A stretch of 44,561 bases of DNA from Spartinivicinus poritis (GCF_028858535.1 NZ_JAPMOU010000043.1:1-44561); one strand, 5' to 3'. Positions 23,773 through 31,760 are shown, numbered from the stretch's first letter. The notes: generated by a model not told the origin, from the letters alone. Translations and numbers: made by a program.

Positions 23773-25449
23773 TTAGGTCAGTATTTTAAAGGTTGTGCCA
23801 TGTTTATCAGTAAATTGTTTTCTTCCATTTAAATCATTCACTCCAAATAATAGTTTGAGAAGTTTGACTTGATTAGCATTATTATTAAGAAGTTGATTTA
23901 AAAAGCCATGCGTTGTAAGTGTTGTCATACTGACGTTTTGATTCCACATTGTCATTGTGTTTGCACCAGTAATAGTTACCCTTGGATTATTTTCAATATT
24001 GCGCAGCAATCGTGATACTGGTTCAGTTAATTGGCTGTAGATTTCATCTGCTTTGGTGTCTGTAAGGTCAGTTAAGTCAGGCGCTAAACCCTCCTCAGCC
24101 ATTAATTCATAAAATGCCTTAACAAAGCGGGATGGTTGAGGGATTTCTGTTTCATCTGCTATTGACATATCCATGAAAAACATATTTACGCTACTAAAGC
24201 CCCAATCTCGAATATATCGGGTCACAAATCTCATTAGAAATAAGTATTTTTGCATACTGTCATCATATGTATTTTCGAAGTTAGTATCCCCATTTGGATC
24301 TCCTGCATATGTTATAGGATTTGTAGGCTGTGCTTGTGGGCCTGGCTTTCGAGTTGTAGTTATAATTTTTTTCCAGCTGTCTGCATTTTGAAGAATTAGA
24401 TCTGGAAAGTCTTTTATTTTTTCATATAAGTCATCATGCAAGTATGCAACATCATCAGTAGATAATTGACTACCATGGGAAGCTTCATGAATTATTGTTC
24501 CGGCTAAATGAGTAGCTTCTTGCTGGACACCTGCATTATTAAAAGTTATTAATGCATTGTTGCCATTTCCCCTATTAGAAGCATATGAGCCAGTACTTTT
24601 ATTAATATACCTATAACCTTTAAAGTTTCCAGGGTTATCCACACCATTGTTTACTGCTTCGTTATAAATATCTCCATTATTTATCACATAGTCTAATTGA
24701 GTTTTAATTTTGTCCACTCCATCTGTTATATCACTGATATTTAAATCTGGATATAAATGAGCTTGAGCATAATTGAATTCAAGCCCTAAATATATTTTTG
24801 TTTCAGCTATATAGCTTTGGGCTGTTTTAAATGCTGCTCTAACTTTATCAGGACTTTTTTCTATGCCAGTATTGTTATCTACAGGTACTCTTTGGACTAC
24901 AGGTGAGAAGTATTTCTCTGTGTTTATTTGTTCACCTTGTTCTATTTTTCTCATTTGAAGAGCCTTGGCGCCCATGATGTCTGCTTCTTTCTCTAAAACT
25001 TGGTCATCATTGATTAATACTTCTCCTTTCATTTGCAGAGTAGGTCTGACGCGTCCTTTTTTTTGTTGCACAACATGCCATGCTTCATGTGGTAAATGTT
25101 TTTCTTGTCCAGGACCTAAATGAATATTATTGCCCTGTGCATATGCGTGAGCTTGTAATTGTGCTGGCTTATCGGAATTGTAATGCACTCGTACATCAGA
25201 AACATCAACACCTGATAGATTTTCAATACCAGACTTTAACTTATCAGGCATTCCGGTATTATTTTCTTTTTTCTGTAAGAGAGGTTGACCTGGCCTAGTA
25301 CTTGACATAGCTTTCTGTAATTGAGCAATCTGATTGCTTTGTGGACGATTATCTACAAAGCTTATACTCTGTTTGCCTATACCTTTTTTTTGGGTCGTAT
25401 ATTCAACAGAAAGGTGGTTTTTATTGTCCTTTTCTTCATTCGAATACAT
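23773..25449 (-). CDS. DUF4157 protein with second M35-type metallopeptidase domain (toxin-like cargo)
   Basis: The 558-residue product is read from ATG 25449, which has AAAGGA eight bases upstream; a longer start lacks this. Residues about 70-175 are a DUF4157 domain with the metal motif HEAWH at 121-125 ('LPHEAWHVVQQKKGRVRPTL'). Residues about 215-380 hold a second motif HEASH at 321-325, then 'STDDVAYLHDD' and 'NADSW' at 355-359, the layout of aspzincin (M35) peptidases, HExxH...D...NADSY. DUF4157 domains mark effectors of extracellular contractile injection systems. Here the gene is the first late gene downstream of Q, next to lysis. Likely an exported or virion-loaded toxin; that role is inferred. 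Confidence 0.82.
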   Translation of the reverse strand: MYSNEEKDNKNHLSVEYTTQKKGIGKQSISFVDNRPQSNQIAQLQKAMSSTRPGQPLLQKKENNTGMPDKLKSGIENLSGVDVSDVRVHYNSDKPAQLQAHAYAQGNNIHLGPGQEKHLPHEAWHVVQQKKGRVRPTLQMKGEVLINDDQVLEKEADIMGAKALQMRKIEQGEQINTEKYFSPVVQRVPVDNNTGIEKSPDKVRAAFKTAQSYIAETKIYLGLEFNYAQAHLYPDLNISDITDGVDKIKTQLDYVINNGDIYNEAVNNGVDNPGNFKGYRYINKSTGSYASNRGNGNNALITFNNAGVQQEATHLAGTIIHEASHGSQLSTDDVAYLHDDLYEKIKDFPDLILQNADSWKKIITTTRKPGPQAQPTNPITYAGDPNGDTNFENTYDDSMQKYLFLMRFVTRYIRDWGFSSVNMFFMDMSIADETEIPQPSRFVKAFYELMAEEGLAPDLTDLTDTKADEIYSQLTEPVSRLLRNIENNPRVTITGANTMTMWNQNVSMTTLTTHGFLNQLLNNNANQVKLLKLLFGVNDLNGRKQFTDKHGTTFKILT

Positions 25450-25723
25450 ATATCGAATCCTTTCATTTTTTGGTAGCGGCGGTTGCTGAATGATGATAAT
25501 TATCTGAAAATTCACTTGCTTTATAACAGTATTTTATATATAGCATCTCTATTTCCTCTTGAAAAGGGAGGTGTGCCCCCCAATTAAGGCTTGAGAAAGG
25601 GGCTGAAAATGCCGGTGTGGGGTCGTTAACAAAATTAAAATTTTATTGAAAATTTATTACATTTATTGATTTTAACTGCAATCCAACGTGCTTATTTGGG
25701 GCAAGTTGGCCAGGCATGATAAG

Positions 25724-26290
25724 TCATTTATTTTTTTCTAAATACTCACTTAAATGAAAAATAATTTGAGCATGCCATTTATGAGCTTGCTTTAAACATT
25801 CTTCATAACGAGTATGCCAACGCACACGCCAGCATTTTTCAAATATGCCACAAAATTCGGCTTGCTTCATTTTGGTTAGTGGTCTTTTCCCATCGTTACA
25901 ATTACACTTTCTGAATTTATTTGACCGTTTGTCAATGCCTGTTCCTTTACATACATCACATAGGTTTTCGAACACTATTTCGTTAATCATTAGTCGAGCA
26001 AATTGCTTAAAGAACACTAAGGATCGCTTTTTGTCATTTGGCCATGGTTCACGCCATTTCTCCTTCACCCCCACACCTATCACATACTTTTGAACCAGGG
26101 TATCCAGCTCATGTAATACTGTTTTATCACCTGCATACTTTAATAGTCCTAATAAGTACGCCTCCCGTGGTAAGCTGCCCATACCTAAAGCACCAGCCAC
26201 ATCTTCAGCGGTTAATTGTGGGGTACCACCAGGTACACCTTCGTAGTTGATACTGCCATGGGCTAATAATGCCATTACGTTTACTGTCAT
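25724..26290 (-). CDS. Late antiterminator Q-type protein
   Basis: This 188-residue protein contains a DnaJ-like zinc knuckle 'CDVCKGTGIDKRS...CNCNDG' (Cys pairs near residues 110-130) and 'REAYLLGLLKYAGDKTVLHE', features of lambdoid antitermination Q proteins. ATG 26290 has AAAGGAG seven bases upstream. It is the last gene of the early operon and precedes the late block, exactly where Q acts. It should modify RNA polymerase so that the late genes, which contain at least two intrinsic terminators, are read through. Confidence 0.8.
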   Translation of the reverse strand: MTVNVMALLAHGSINYEGVPGGTPQLTAEDVAGALGMGSLPREAYLLGLLKYAGDKTVLHELDTLVQKYVIGVGVKEKWREPWPNDKKRSLVFFKQFARLMINEIVFENLCDVCKGTGIDKRSNKFRKCNCNDGKRPLTKMKQAEFCGIFEKCWRVRWHTRYEECLKQAHKWHAQIIFHLSEYLEKNK

Positions 26291-26334
26291 GTTTCACTCC
26301 TTTAAGGGTTTATTCGTTCTTACTAATATGTATC

Positions 26335-26378
26335 AGCCCCTCTAGTTCGATAAGTAGCGTTTAAGTAGGGGCTTTTTG
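26335..26378 (+). terminator. Plus-strand hairpin with T tract upstream of Q gene
   Basis: AGCCCCT (26335-26341) pairs with AGGGGCT (26367-26373) across a 25-base loop, followed by TTTTTG on the plus strand. It lies antisense to the operon, between the PAPS-reductase-like gene and Q. It belongs to the set of similar structures at 27859, 29104 and 29655. The long loop makes classical termination uncertain. Confidence 0.5.
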
Positions 26379-26383
26379 TATTA

Positions 26384-26464
26384 CTAATCGAGCCTTTTGG
26401 CTTCTTCTAATATTTGCTTTAAAGCTTCTTTGTACTTTGGGTTAGTAAAAGGTGAGCCGTCTTT
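26384..26464 (-). other. In-frame coding-like extension beyond the stop of the PAPS-reductase-like gene
   Basis: After the TAA at 26465-26467 the same frame stays open for 26 codons, KDGSPFTNPKYKEALKQILE then EAKRLD, ending in TAG. The composition is typical of a folded helical C-terminus. Either a recent nonsense change shortened the protein or readthrough adds the tail. It has no start codon of its own. Confidence 0.45.
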
Positions 26465-27223
26465 TTAGTTGCACCAACCTGACGAGCAAATTCGGACTGG
26501 AATTAAATCGTTCATGCCTTTTGATGCATCTTCAACAACGGCTCTGATTCCTACTGCTCCATTGTGTCTACTGGGTGAAAACATTACTCTTTGGTTGCCT
26601 TTGCTATTTACTCCTGCGTTTTTTTCAATTCTCTCAATCAAATTAATTCTCTCGGGTTCTAAGTGCCTGATTTCTCTTTTGCCTGCGTTGACACATGGCC
26701 AGCACTCCTTGCTTTTGTATGGAAGTACATCAAATGGCGTTTTAGCGATTAGCGCATTTCTATCTTCATCTGTATGACGAACTAGTGGTGACCATAGTTC
26801 TCTATCTCCGTGATCAGGACTGCAATCTACCCATTCAGGAGCGGTTAACCTGTTTCGGCTTTCACAGCGTCTTACGCCATTCATGCAGGTTGATAGTTTT
26901 TCTGGGTCGTGTTTATCAAGCCATTGTCGTGCAGGTTCTTTTTTTAATGCTTCGGTACAGAACTGAAACCTACCACCACCCCCACGTGGCCAGGCTTTTT
27001 TTCTAAACACCAGCTTTTCCATACCTTCGCTTTTAGTTTGGGCAGTACTAAAGCCAAGGCTTTTTACCCATTTTTCAGCATTTATAACGCGTTCGTTCCA
27101 AAAGTCACATGCCCAGCCAGTATCAGAATAAACGACAGTTACGCTTCTTAGCTTTCGATCAAATGCCCACTGAATTAATGCAATGCTGTCGTTTCCGTAA
27201 CTGGCAAAAATTACGTACTCCAT
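26465..27223 (-). CDS. PAPS reductase/ATP-pyrophosphatase-like phage protein
   Basis: I start this at ATG 27223, preceded by AAGGAG, which gives 252 residues. The N-terminus has the PP-loop 'FASYGNDSIALIQWA' (SYGNDS), followed by 'VTVVYSDTGWACDFW'. This is typical of phosphoadenosine-phosphosulfate reductase-like ATP pyrophosphatases, which activate a substrate by adenylation. Further cysteines (FCTEALK, STCMNGVRRC, CWPCVNAGKR, ICSSGWC) could hold a metal or Fe-S centre. Such genes occur in phages but their substrate is unknown; nucleic-acid modification is one possibility. The stop is followed by an in-frame coding-like tail. Confidence 0.78.
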   Translation of the reverse strand: MEYVIFASYGNDSIALIQWAFDRKLRSVTVVYSDTGWACDFWNERVINAEKWVKSLGFSTAQTKSEGMEKLVFRKKAWPRGGGGRFQFCTEALKKEPARQWLDKHDPEKLSTCMNGVRRCESRNRLTAPEWVDCSPDHGDRELWSPLVRHTDEDRNALIAKTPFDVLPYKSKECWPCVNAGKREIRHLEPERINLIERIEKNAGVNSKGNQRVMFSPSRHNGAVGIRAVVEDASKGMNDLIPVRICSSGWCN

Positions 27224-27242
27224 TCTTGTCTCCTTTAAATCT

Positions 27243-27430
27243 GGTCTCAGCCCCTCTAACATGCCTACTAGGGCTTAATGGACGTGTTGCTTTTTGTCGT
27301 ATTTGTGTCTTTGAGACTGGTTTTAGCCGTTCTAGAATGCTTATTAGCGGCTGATTTAGGCTTACTACGTTGTTGTGTGTCTCACCCCCTAATTTGGTCT
27401 CGGACTGTCTAGCACGCCTACTAGCGACTA
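27243..27430. repeat. Three tandem ~77-bp repeats
   Basis: Units begin at 27243, 27319 and 27396. Each begins GGTCTCAG / GGTTTTAG / GGTCTCGG and has a conserved core TCTA(A/G)nAyGCyTAyTAG at 27255, 27331 and 27408, a period of 76-77 bases. The first two units also form hairpins AGCCC/GGGCT and AGCCG/CGGCT. They fill the gap between the DUF559 gene and the PAPS-like gene, and the third runs into the 3' end of the former. Confidence 0.7.
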
Positions 27431-27738
27431 GCAGACAACAGCTTTTGTATAAGCTCTACCGCTCGGCCACTTTTGATTAGCTCGCTATTACAGCGGTATA
27501 TGTTCCAGCCCAGGTTCATGGCTTCGTGGTATTTCTCCATGTCGTTGGCAAAGCCCTGGCCTCGGTTGTGTCTTCCGTTTATCCATCCTCCGCCTTCAAC
27601 TTCTACGGCTAATTTCTTATCTGGCCAGGCGAAGTCAAAGCGCCATCTTCTTGTTGGGTGGAATTTGTATTCTGTTATTGGCTTGGGTAGCTTGTGGGCT
27701 TTCAAATGAAATTCTAAGACTGACTCCAGTTGACTCAT
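27421..27738 (-). CDS. DUF559/Vsr-like endonuclease (PD-(D/E)xK fold)
   Basis: This 105-residue protein has the core 'RWRFDFAWPDKKLAVEVEGG' (D...E-V-E), followed by 'ANDMEKYHEAMNLGWNIYRC'. That is the active-site layout of DUF559/Vsr-like restriction-fold nucleases. It may act as a phage recombination or resolvase-type nuclease, as in ninR-like regions. It lies among other recombination genes (Ref nuclease upstream). Its stop lies inside the third tandem repeat. Confidence 0.78.
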   Translation of the reverse strand: MSQLESVLEFHLKAHKLPKPITEYKFHPTRRWRFDFAWPDKKLAVEVEGGGWINGRHNRGQGFANDMEKYHEAMNLGWNIYRCNSELIKSGRAVELIQKLLSASR

Positions 27739-27858
27739 ATCAAACTTTAAATTGTTTTATGACTTGTCGTTCAAGAAGTGCTAGCAAAGTAAACTTCTTG
27801 TGTTGTATTGTCTGACTCGAAAGATATAAGACATTTAAAACCACCTGTTTATGGTTCA

Positions 27859-27911
27859 TTGTCTCAGTCCCCCTGATGGTCCGTACTATTCGCTGAGGCA
27901 ATGTTTTTTTT
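27859..27911 (+). terminator. Plus-strand hairpin with T8 at the 3' end of the 27910 gene
   Basis: TTGTCTCAG (27859-27867) pairs with CTGAGGCAA (27893-27901) with one U-G pair, across a 25-base loop, then TG and eight T. The T run overlaps the TAA stop of the minus-strand gene. The wobble pair works only in plus-strand RNA (C-A mismatch on the other strand), so the element appears to serve the antisense direction. Confidence 0.55.
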
Positions 27912-28173
27912 AGCATCGCTCTACAGAATGCCCGTGTAGTTGGCTTAGATGTAAATAAACTTCGTACATAGCTTGGGCTTCATCATCCGGGCCGCTTTTG
28001 ATATGCCATTGGGTAACGCCATCTAGGCTGTATGTGTTGCCTTGTCCGTCTTCCCATACCCATTGGCCAGGCTTTACGTTTATTGCGGTTTGGCTGACAG
28101 TGGGTCTGGCTAGCTGTTTGAACATTGAGTCGGGGAATACTTGCTTGATGAGTTGTTTGTTGATTTCTATCAT
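27910..28173 (-). CDS. Hypothetical phage protein, 87 aa
   Basis: Read from the ATG at 28173, which overlaps the TGA of the Ref gene (ATGA) and has AAGGGA upstream. The sequence 'KPGQWVWEDGQGNTYSLDGV' and 'AQAMYEVYLHLSQLHGHS' shows a compact mixed fold; no domain recognised. It is in the ninR-like cluster between two nuclease genes. Confidence 0.6.
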   Translation of the reverse strand: MIEINKQLIKQVFPDSMFKQLARPTVSQTAINVKPGQWVWEDGQGNTYSLDGVTQWHIKSGPDDEAQAMYEVYLHLSQLHGHSVERC

Positions 28174-28529
28174 GTTGTTTCCCTTATCCAAGTTTTAAGT
28201 TCTTCTGGTAAGCGGTAGTTATGTCTAGCGAGTAGGTGTAGGCATTCGATATACAGCTGGTGTTGGGTGCCGTAGCGTTTTTCGAATCGTGCTTTATAGG
28301 GGTGGATGGCCCAGCCGTTTAATTGCTTGTTTCCAGTTCCATCCTGGTGGTGGCCAGCGCATAGGGGTAATACGTACCAATGAGCATGGTCTTTTGTTCT
28401 GCCGTCTATGTGGTGGATTGATACCCAGTTGTTTTGGTTGCCTGCTTTTCTACAGGCAATACATCCGACGTGTTCTGCCAGGGCATCATGGAATTGTTTT
28501 TGTGCTTTGGTTACGCTACGGCCTAGCAC
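28170..28529 (-). CDS. Ref-family RecA-dependent nuclease
   Basis: This 119-residue protein matches the Ref (recombination enhancement function) family: 'CIACRKAGNQNNWVSIHHID' and 'GRTKDHAHWYVLPLCAGHHQ', then 'WAIHPYKARFEKRYGTQHQL'. The HNH-like His and Cys residues bind metal. P1 Ref cuts DNA inside RecA filaments. It would help phage recombination or SOS-linked processes. The end overlaps the next gene's start. Confidence 0.87.
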   Translation of the reverse strand: MLGRSVTKAQKQFHDALAEHVGCIACRKAGNQNNWVSIHHIDGRTKDHAHWYVLPLCAGHHQDGTGNKQLNGWAIHPYKARFEKRYGTQHQLYIECLHLLARHNYRLPEELKTWIRETT

Positions 28530-29006
28530 TTAAAATACCTGCCTGTTATTTACGTCGGCGTGGTGTCTTAAGCGGCCTTCGTGTTGAATAATGGCGTTTA
28601 ATGCTTCACGACCATCTTTTGCTTTTTTCTTGCCTTGCTTACCAGTTTTTGACAGTAGGGTGAGGGATTCCCTTATATCTTGTACTGCGTTTGAGAAGGT
28701 GATGTTAGTTAATTTATTCCAGCTTGATATTTTATTTTTTAACGAGGTAATTTCGTCACATACTTCCGTGGTTTCTAACAGCTGGCCTATTATCTTGGTA
28801 CCACATGCATAGGTAGTTGCCATAACGCCTGTATGAACACCAGCGACTTCACTGCTTATTTCTCTCATGCCACAGTTAACGCACTTGCTTTCGTTAATCG
28901 GCTCTGGTGTCTCAACAATGTTAAAAAACTCTGGTGGAGTCATAATGGCTTGCTCAAATAGTTTGTTAATTTTATTTTCAGTAGATTTATTTGATTTTTT
29001 ATCCAT
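28530..29006 (-). CDS. Hypothetical phage protein with CxxC motif
   Basis: The 158-residue product is read from ATG 29006 (a GTG three codons upstream is possible). It contains 'SKCVNCGMREISSEVAGVHT', with one CxxC, and a Lys-rich helical C-terminus 'TGKQGKKKAKDGREALNAII'. It abuts the Ref gene. No family recognised. Confidence 0.6.
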   Translation of the reverse strand: MDKKSNKSTENKINKLFEQAIMTPPEFFNIVETPEPINESKCVNCGMREISSEVAGVHTGVMATTYACGTKIIGQLLETTEVCDEITSLKNKISSWNKLTNITFSNAVQDIRESLTLLSKTGKQGKKKAKDGREALNAIIQHEGRLRHHADVNNRQVF

Positions 29007-29103
29007 ATTATTCACCCAGTGATTTTATAAGTAGGTGTACATCGTTAGCGGTGAACTTCTTTAATTGGCTAGGGTCTTACTGATTGCACGGTAGCCCCCG
29101 TGT

Positions 29104-29161
29104 GCATTGCTTCGTTTTACTCACTACCCCTAAACAGCGTTGACGAAGCAGTGCTTTTTTT
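29104..29161 (+). terminator. Plus-strand hairpin with T7 at the 3' end of the 29160 gene
   Basis: GCATTGCTTCGT (29104-29115) pairs with ACGAAGCAGTGC (29143-29154) across 27 bases, followed by seven T that run into the stop codon of the minus-strand gene. One U-G pair supports function in plus-strand RNA. A second small hairpin (TGCACGG/CCGTGTGCA) lies just upstream, near 29084-29107. Confidence 0.55.
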
Positions 29162-29570
29162 ATTTGGCTATTCCCAGTCTTAGCGCTGCTTCTTTAACTA
29201 TTAATATGTCATCACCGTAGCCCCACGGGTTTCTAAAGCCGTTGCCCATGTCTGGCTGAAAATAGTTTGCTCTTAGTTGGTGGCCTTTAGATATGTAATT
29301 TCTGAAGCTTTCGATTAAGCCTCTTAGCGTTCCGCCTTGACTAAAGTTTTTCCACCTATGCTGGTAGTGGGTGTAAATACGCTCTTTTGTCTCTGAATCA
29401 ATGAACCAAATTTTTCCTCGTTCATCGATTTCCATTGTTGAAATAAAAGGATTTTCAACTTGCTTAAAACCATATGCATTTTCTGAGAAAAAGCACCGGC
29501 CACAGCTGGCAATGACTTTGATTAACTCGTTTACTGCTTCAAGGCGTTGTTGTTTGGTTTGGCTAGTCAT
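29160..29570 (-). CDS. Hypothetical phage protein, 136 aa
   Basis: Read from ATG 29570 (MTSQTKQQRLEAVNELIKVI). It contains 'SCGRCFFSENAYGF', with CxxC, and 'YQHRWKNFSQGGTLRGLIES'. Aromatic-rich, probably a compact DNA- or protein-binding fold; no family recognised. It is located between replication protein P and the ninR-like genes. Confidence 0.65.
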   Translation of the reverse strand: MTSQTKQQRLEAVNELIKVIASCGRCFFSENAYGFKQVENPFISTMEIDERGKIWFIDSETKERIYTHYQHRWKNFSQGGTLRGLIESFRNYISKGHQLRANYFQPDMGNGFRNPWGYGDDILIVKEAALRLGIAK

Positions 29571-29654
29571 GTTGATCCCTATACAGTTGATATACATAAA
29601 TTTGTAAAAATATTGAGGTATATCTATTCTTGATAATGAAATGACTCCTATTCA

Positions 29655-29712
29655 CATTGCTTCGTTGTTTAATCCGCGAATAAAGACCCAAAGGCGAAGC
29701 AATGCTTTTTTT
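29655..29712 (+). terminator. Plus-strand hairpin with T7 at the 3' end of the P-like gene
   Basis: CATTGCTTCG (29655-29664) pairs perfectly with CGAAGCAATG (29695-29704) across 30 bases, then C and seven T that overlap the stop of the replication gene. The stem is nearly identical in sequence to the one at 29104, although their loops differ. Confidence 0.55.
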
Positions 29713-30439
29713 ACCTTCTTAACATTCCCTTAATTGCTGTCATTGCATCAGTTTTATTATTTAAATGGCTTAAGCCTGCTTGTTGAATTGATTGTTGTTG
29801 CTGTTCATCGTGGTAAGCCTTGTTACGTTCAGCGATGGTTTGTTGTACTTGGCCGGGTAGGGCTTTGGGTATATCGCTGATTGGCTCACCCTTTAGTATT
29901 TTTTTGGTGATTATTTCGTAGTTTCTTGTGAAGACAGGCAGTATGTGTTTTTCTGCCATTGACTTTAATTCAAAGAAACCGGTTTGTTTTGCTGCTTCGT
30001 AAACGGCTTGGTGAGACCATTTGGCTTTGCTTGGGTTTAGCTCATGAGCGTGTTTACAAGCTTCGTGATAAGCGGTTGCAGGCTCAGGTAGACCCAAGTC
30101 TTCGGGCTGAGGTGTACACCACTTGATGAATGTGCCAGGATCAGGAAAATATTTATCATCAATTGATCTGGCTTTATCAAAACCCAAGCGTAGCTGTTCA
30201 AAACTCAAAATACCGTTTTTGATGAATGCCTTGGTCCACTCTTTTTTGGCAATGGCTTCTGCTCGCCCGTCTGGTAGCGATAGTTTCCAAGCAGGTCTAA
30301 TCGCTTTCAATTGATCAAACACTCGGTTAATAATTTTCTCAGTTTGTTGCTGGTTGAGTGCCTGGTTTTGGTTACTGTGAATATCTTGCTGACCAGGATT
30401 AAAAGTTAATTTTGATACAATTTTAGTTGCTTGTTCCAT
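29711..30439 (-). CDS. Replication protein P-like (helicase loader)
   Basis: This 242-residue protein resembles lambda P: 'IINRVFDQLKAIRPAWKLSL' and 'FGFDKAR'-like segment 'LRLGFDKARSIDDKYFPDPG' followed by 'TFIKWCTPQPEDLGLPEPAT'. Lambda P loads DnaB onto the origin complex. It lies directly after the O/DnaT-like protein (stop and ATG one base apart, AGGAG before ATG), giving an O-P replication pair. Confidence 0.85.
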   Translation of the reverse strand: MEQATKIVSKLTFNPGQQDIHSNQNQALNQQQTEKIINRVFDQLKAIRPAWKLSLPDGRAEAIAKKEWTKAFIKNGILSFEQLRLGFDKARSIDDKYFPDPGTFIKWCTPQPEDLGLPEPATAYHEACKHAHELNPSKAKWSHQAVYEAAKQTGFFELKSMAEKHILPVFTRNYEIITKKILKGEPISDIPKALPGQVQQTIAERNKAYHDEQQQQSIQQAGLSHLNNKTDAMTAIKGMLRR

Positions 30440-30440
30440 G

Positions 30441-31310
30441 CTAAAAATCTCCTAAGTCACCTGACCAACCTTCGCTTGACTGCATGTTTTCGCACTGCTT
30501 TTGGATTTGTTTTACTTGCTGCTCATTTTTTTGGTCCAAAGCCTGGTTAAGCTCTTGCTGCCTCTGGTGACGAGGCCATTGGTCTATCAGGTGTTGTATA
30601 AAACGGGCTGTCCAAGCTGGATGCAGATCACCACGACCAAGCCAGTAGAGTTTAAATTCATCGAGTTTTAAGTTAGCAAAGTCAGGGGTAATGCCTGCCC
30701 GAATTAAACTGGCTTTCACCCTTTTCCAATCAGGCTCCCAATTTTCAGTCATGGGGGTACCTTGGGGTTTTATTCGGGTTTCGTATTTTTTTTGAAAAAT
30801 ATCAGGCTCTGAATTTTTGACCTCGCGCGTGTTTGTTGTAGTTGTATATGATGATTCTAATGATGGTTTGGGGGTCACAGGTGAACCCCTCCCCAGGTCA
30901 CTAGTGCACCCCTCCCGGTTCATAGGTGAACCCCCTATATTTTCAGGTAGTTCATTTTGAACTCCCCCATTATTTGAGGGTGGGTCATTTTGATCCCCCT
31001 CATTTTCTTCAGCTTCAGAGGAGTGATCTAAATTAATTTGGCAACCCACATGTAAATAAAAATGATTGGATGTGGTTGCACCACTAGCTGAAGCTCGCTC
31101 AAATTTTGTTAATAAATTTAATTCTGCTAAAGACTTGATGTGTCGCTTGACTGTCGAGCGAGATAATGATGTTTTTTCTGCTATTGTATCCATTGCAGGC
31201 CAGCAGTAGCCTTGGTCATTAGCATTATCAGCCAACGCTAATAAAACTATTTTTTTATTGGGTTCGAGATTTGAGAGGGAAAACGCCCAAGCTATCGCTT
31301 GTACACTCAT
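30441..31310 (-). CDS. Replication initiator-like protein: HTH_36 plus DnaT C-terminal domain
   Basis: Residues 1-90 are a winged-helix HTH_36: 'LLALADNANDQGYCWPAMDT' and 'KTSLSRSTVKRHIKSLAELN'. A Ser/Pro/Asn-rich linker (90-190) contains three near-repeats visible in the DNA around 30880-30990 ('GGVQNELPENIGGSPMNREG'). Residues 195-255 are DnaT-like: 'WKRVKASLIRAGITPDFANL' and 'WTARFIQHLIDQWPRH'. It should bind the phage origin, perhaps in its own coding region, and pass DnaB with P. GGAGGG precedes ATG. Confidence 0.87.
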   Translation of the reverse strand: MSVQAIAWAFSLSNLEPNKKIVLLALADNANDQGYCWPAMDTIAEKTSLSRSTVKRHIKSLAELNLLTKFERASASGATTSNHFYLHVGCQINLDHSSEAEENEGDQNDPPSNNGGVQNELPENIGGSPMNREGCTSDLGRGSPVTPKPSLESSYTTTTNTREVKNSEPDIFQKKYETRIKPQGTPMTENWEPDWKRVKASLIRAGITPDFANLKLDEFKLYWLGRGDLHPAWTARFIQHLIDQWPRHQRQQELNQALDQKNEQQVKQIQKQCENMQSSEGWSGDLGDF

Positions 31311-31388
31311 AAATAACCCTCCCGAAACACTGTATAAACGTTGATTTTTTCGGCAGTTTTCTGCATAATATTTACATCCTTTGTTGTT

Positions 31389-31428
31389 AAAAAAACTGCT
31401 TCTCTTGGTCGGGTAAAGCAGTTTTTTT
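31389..31428. terminator. Bidirectional terminator between the first early gene and replication genes
   Basis: AAAAAAACTGCTT, a loop, and AAGCAGTTTTTTT form an A/T-flanked stem that works on both strands. On the minus strand it lies 12 bases after the stop of the 106-residue gene. Early transcripts should stop here unless antiterminated, or else the replication operon has its own promoter in 31311-31388. Confidence 0.85.
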
Positions 31429-31439
31429 ATGTCTAAAAT

Positions 31440-31760
31440 TTAGTCTTGAGCTACAAATAAGGTTTTCTTTAGCTGTTCTATCTCTTCTTTTGAATATTTG
31501 TATTTTTCAAAAGCCTTTTTGATCGGGTTCAGTGCGTTGTGAGCATCGATTAAAGCTGCTACATCTGGATTTGAGCTAACTAACTCAACAGGTTCGTAAC
31601 TGTAATAATAATGACGGTAAGTATTACCTTCTAAATCAGTAAAGAACTCACCTTGTCTCGTTAAGTTCTGCTCAATTTTTGACGCTCGATCAAATAACAC
31701 ATTTGCTAGCTCATGATCAGATATATGACCAATTATTTTTGTAGTAAAAGTAACTTCCAT
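31440..31760 (-). CDS. First early lytic-direction protein, unknown (106 aa)
   Basis: Starts at ATG 31760 with GGAGAG upstream. The sequence 'HISDHELANVLFDRASKIEQ' and the tyrosine-rich 'DLEGNTYRHYYYSYEPVELV' are followed by a charged helix 'FEKYKYSKEEIEQLKK'. No HTH is evident, so it is not Cro by sequence. It is downstream of the LexA box and short leader ORF and ends at a bidirectional terminator, so it is a candidate SOS-induced early protein, possibly antitermination or antirepression. Confidence 0.65.
   Translation of the reverse strand: MEVTFTTKIIGHISDHELANVLFDRASKIEQNLTRQGEFFTDLEGNTYRHYYYSYEPVELVSSNPDVAALIDAHNALNPIKKAFEKYKYSKEEIEQLKKTLFVAQD

Noticed and set aside
27243-29712. Integron attC sites or a CRISPR-like array
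   Set aside because: The hairpins lack the attC core sites (GTTRRRY/RYYYAAC), and the three 77-base repeats have no distinct spacers and diverge from each other.
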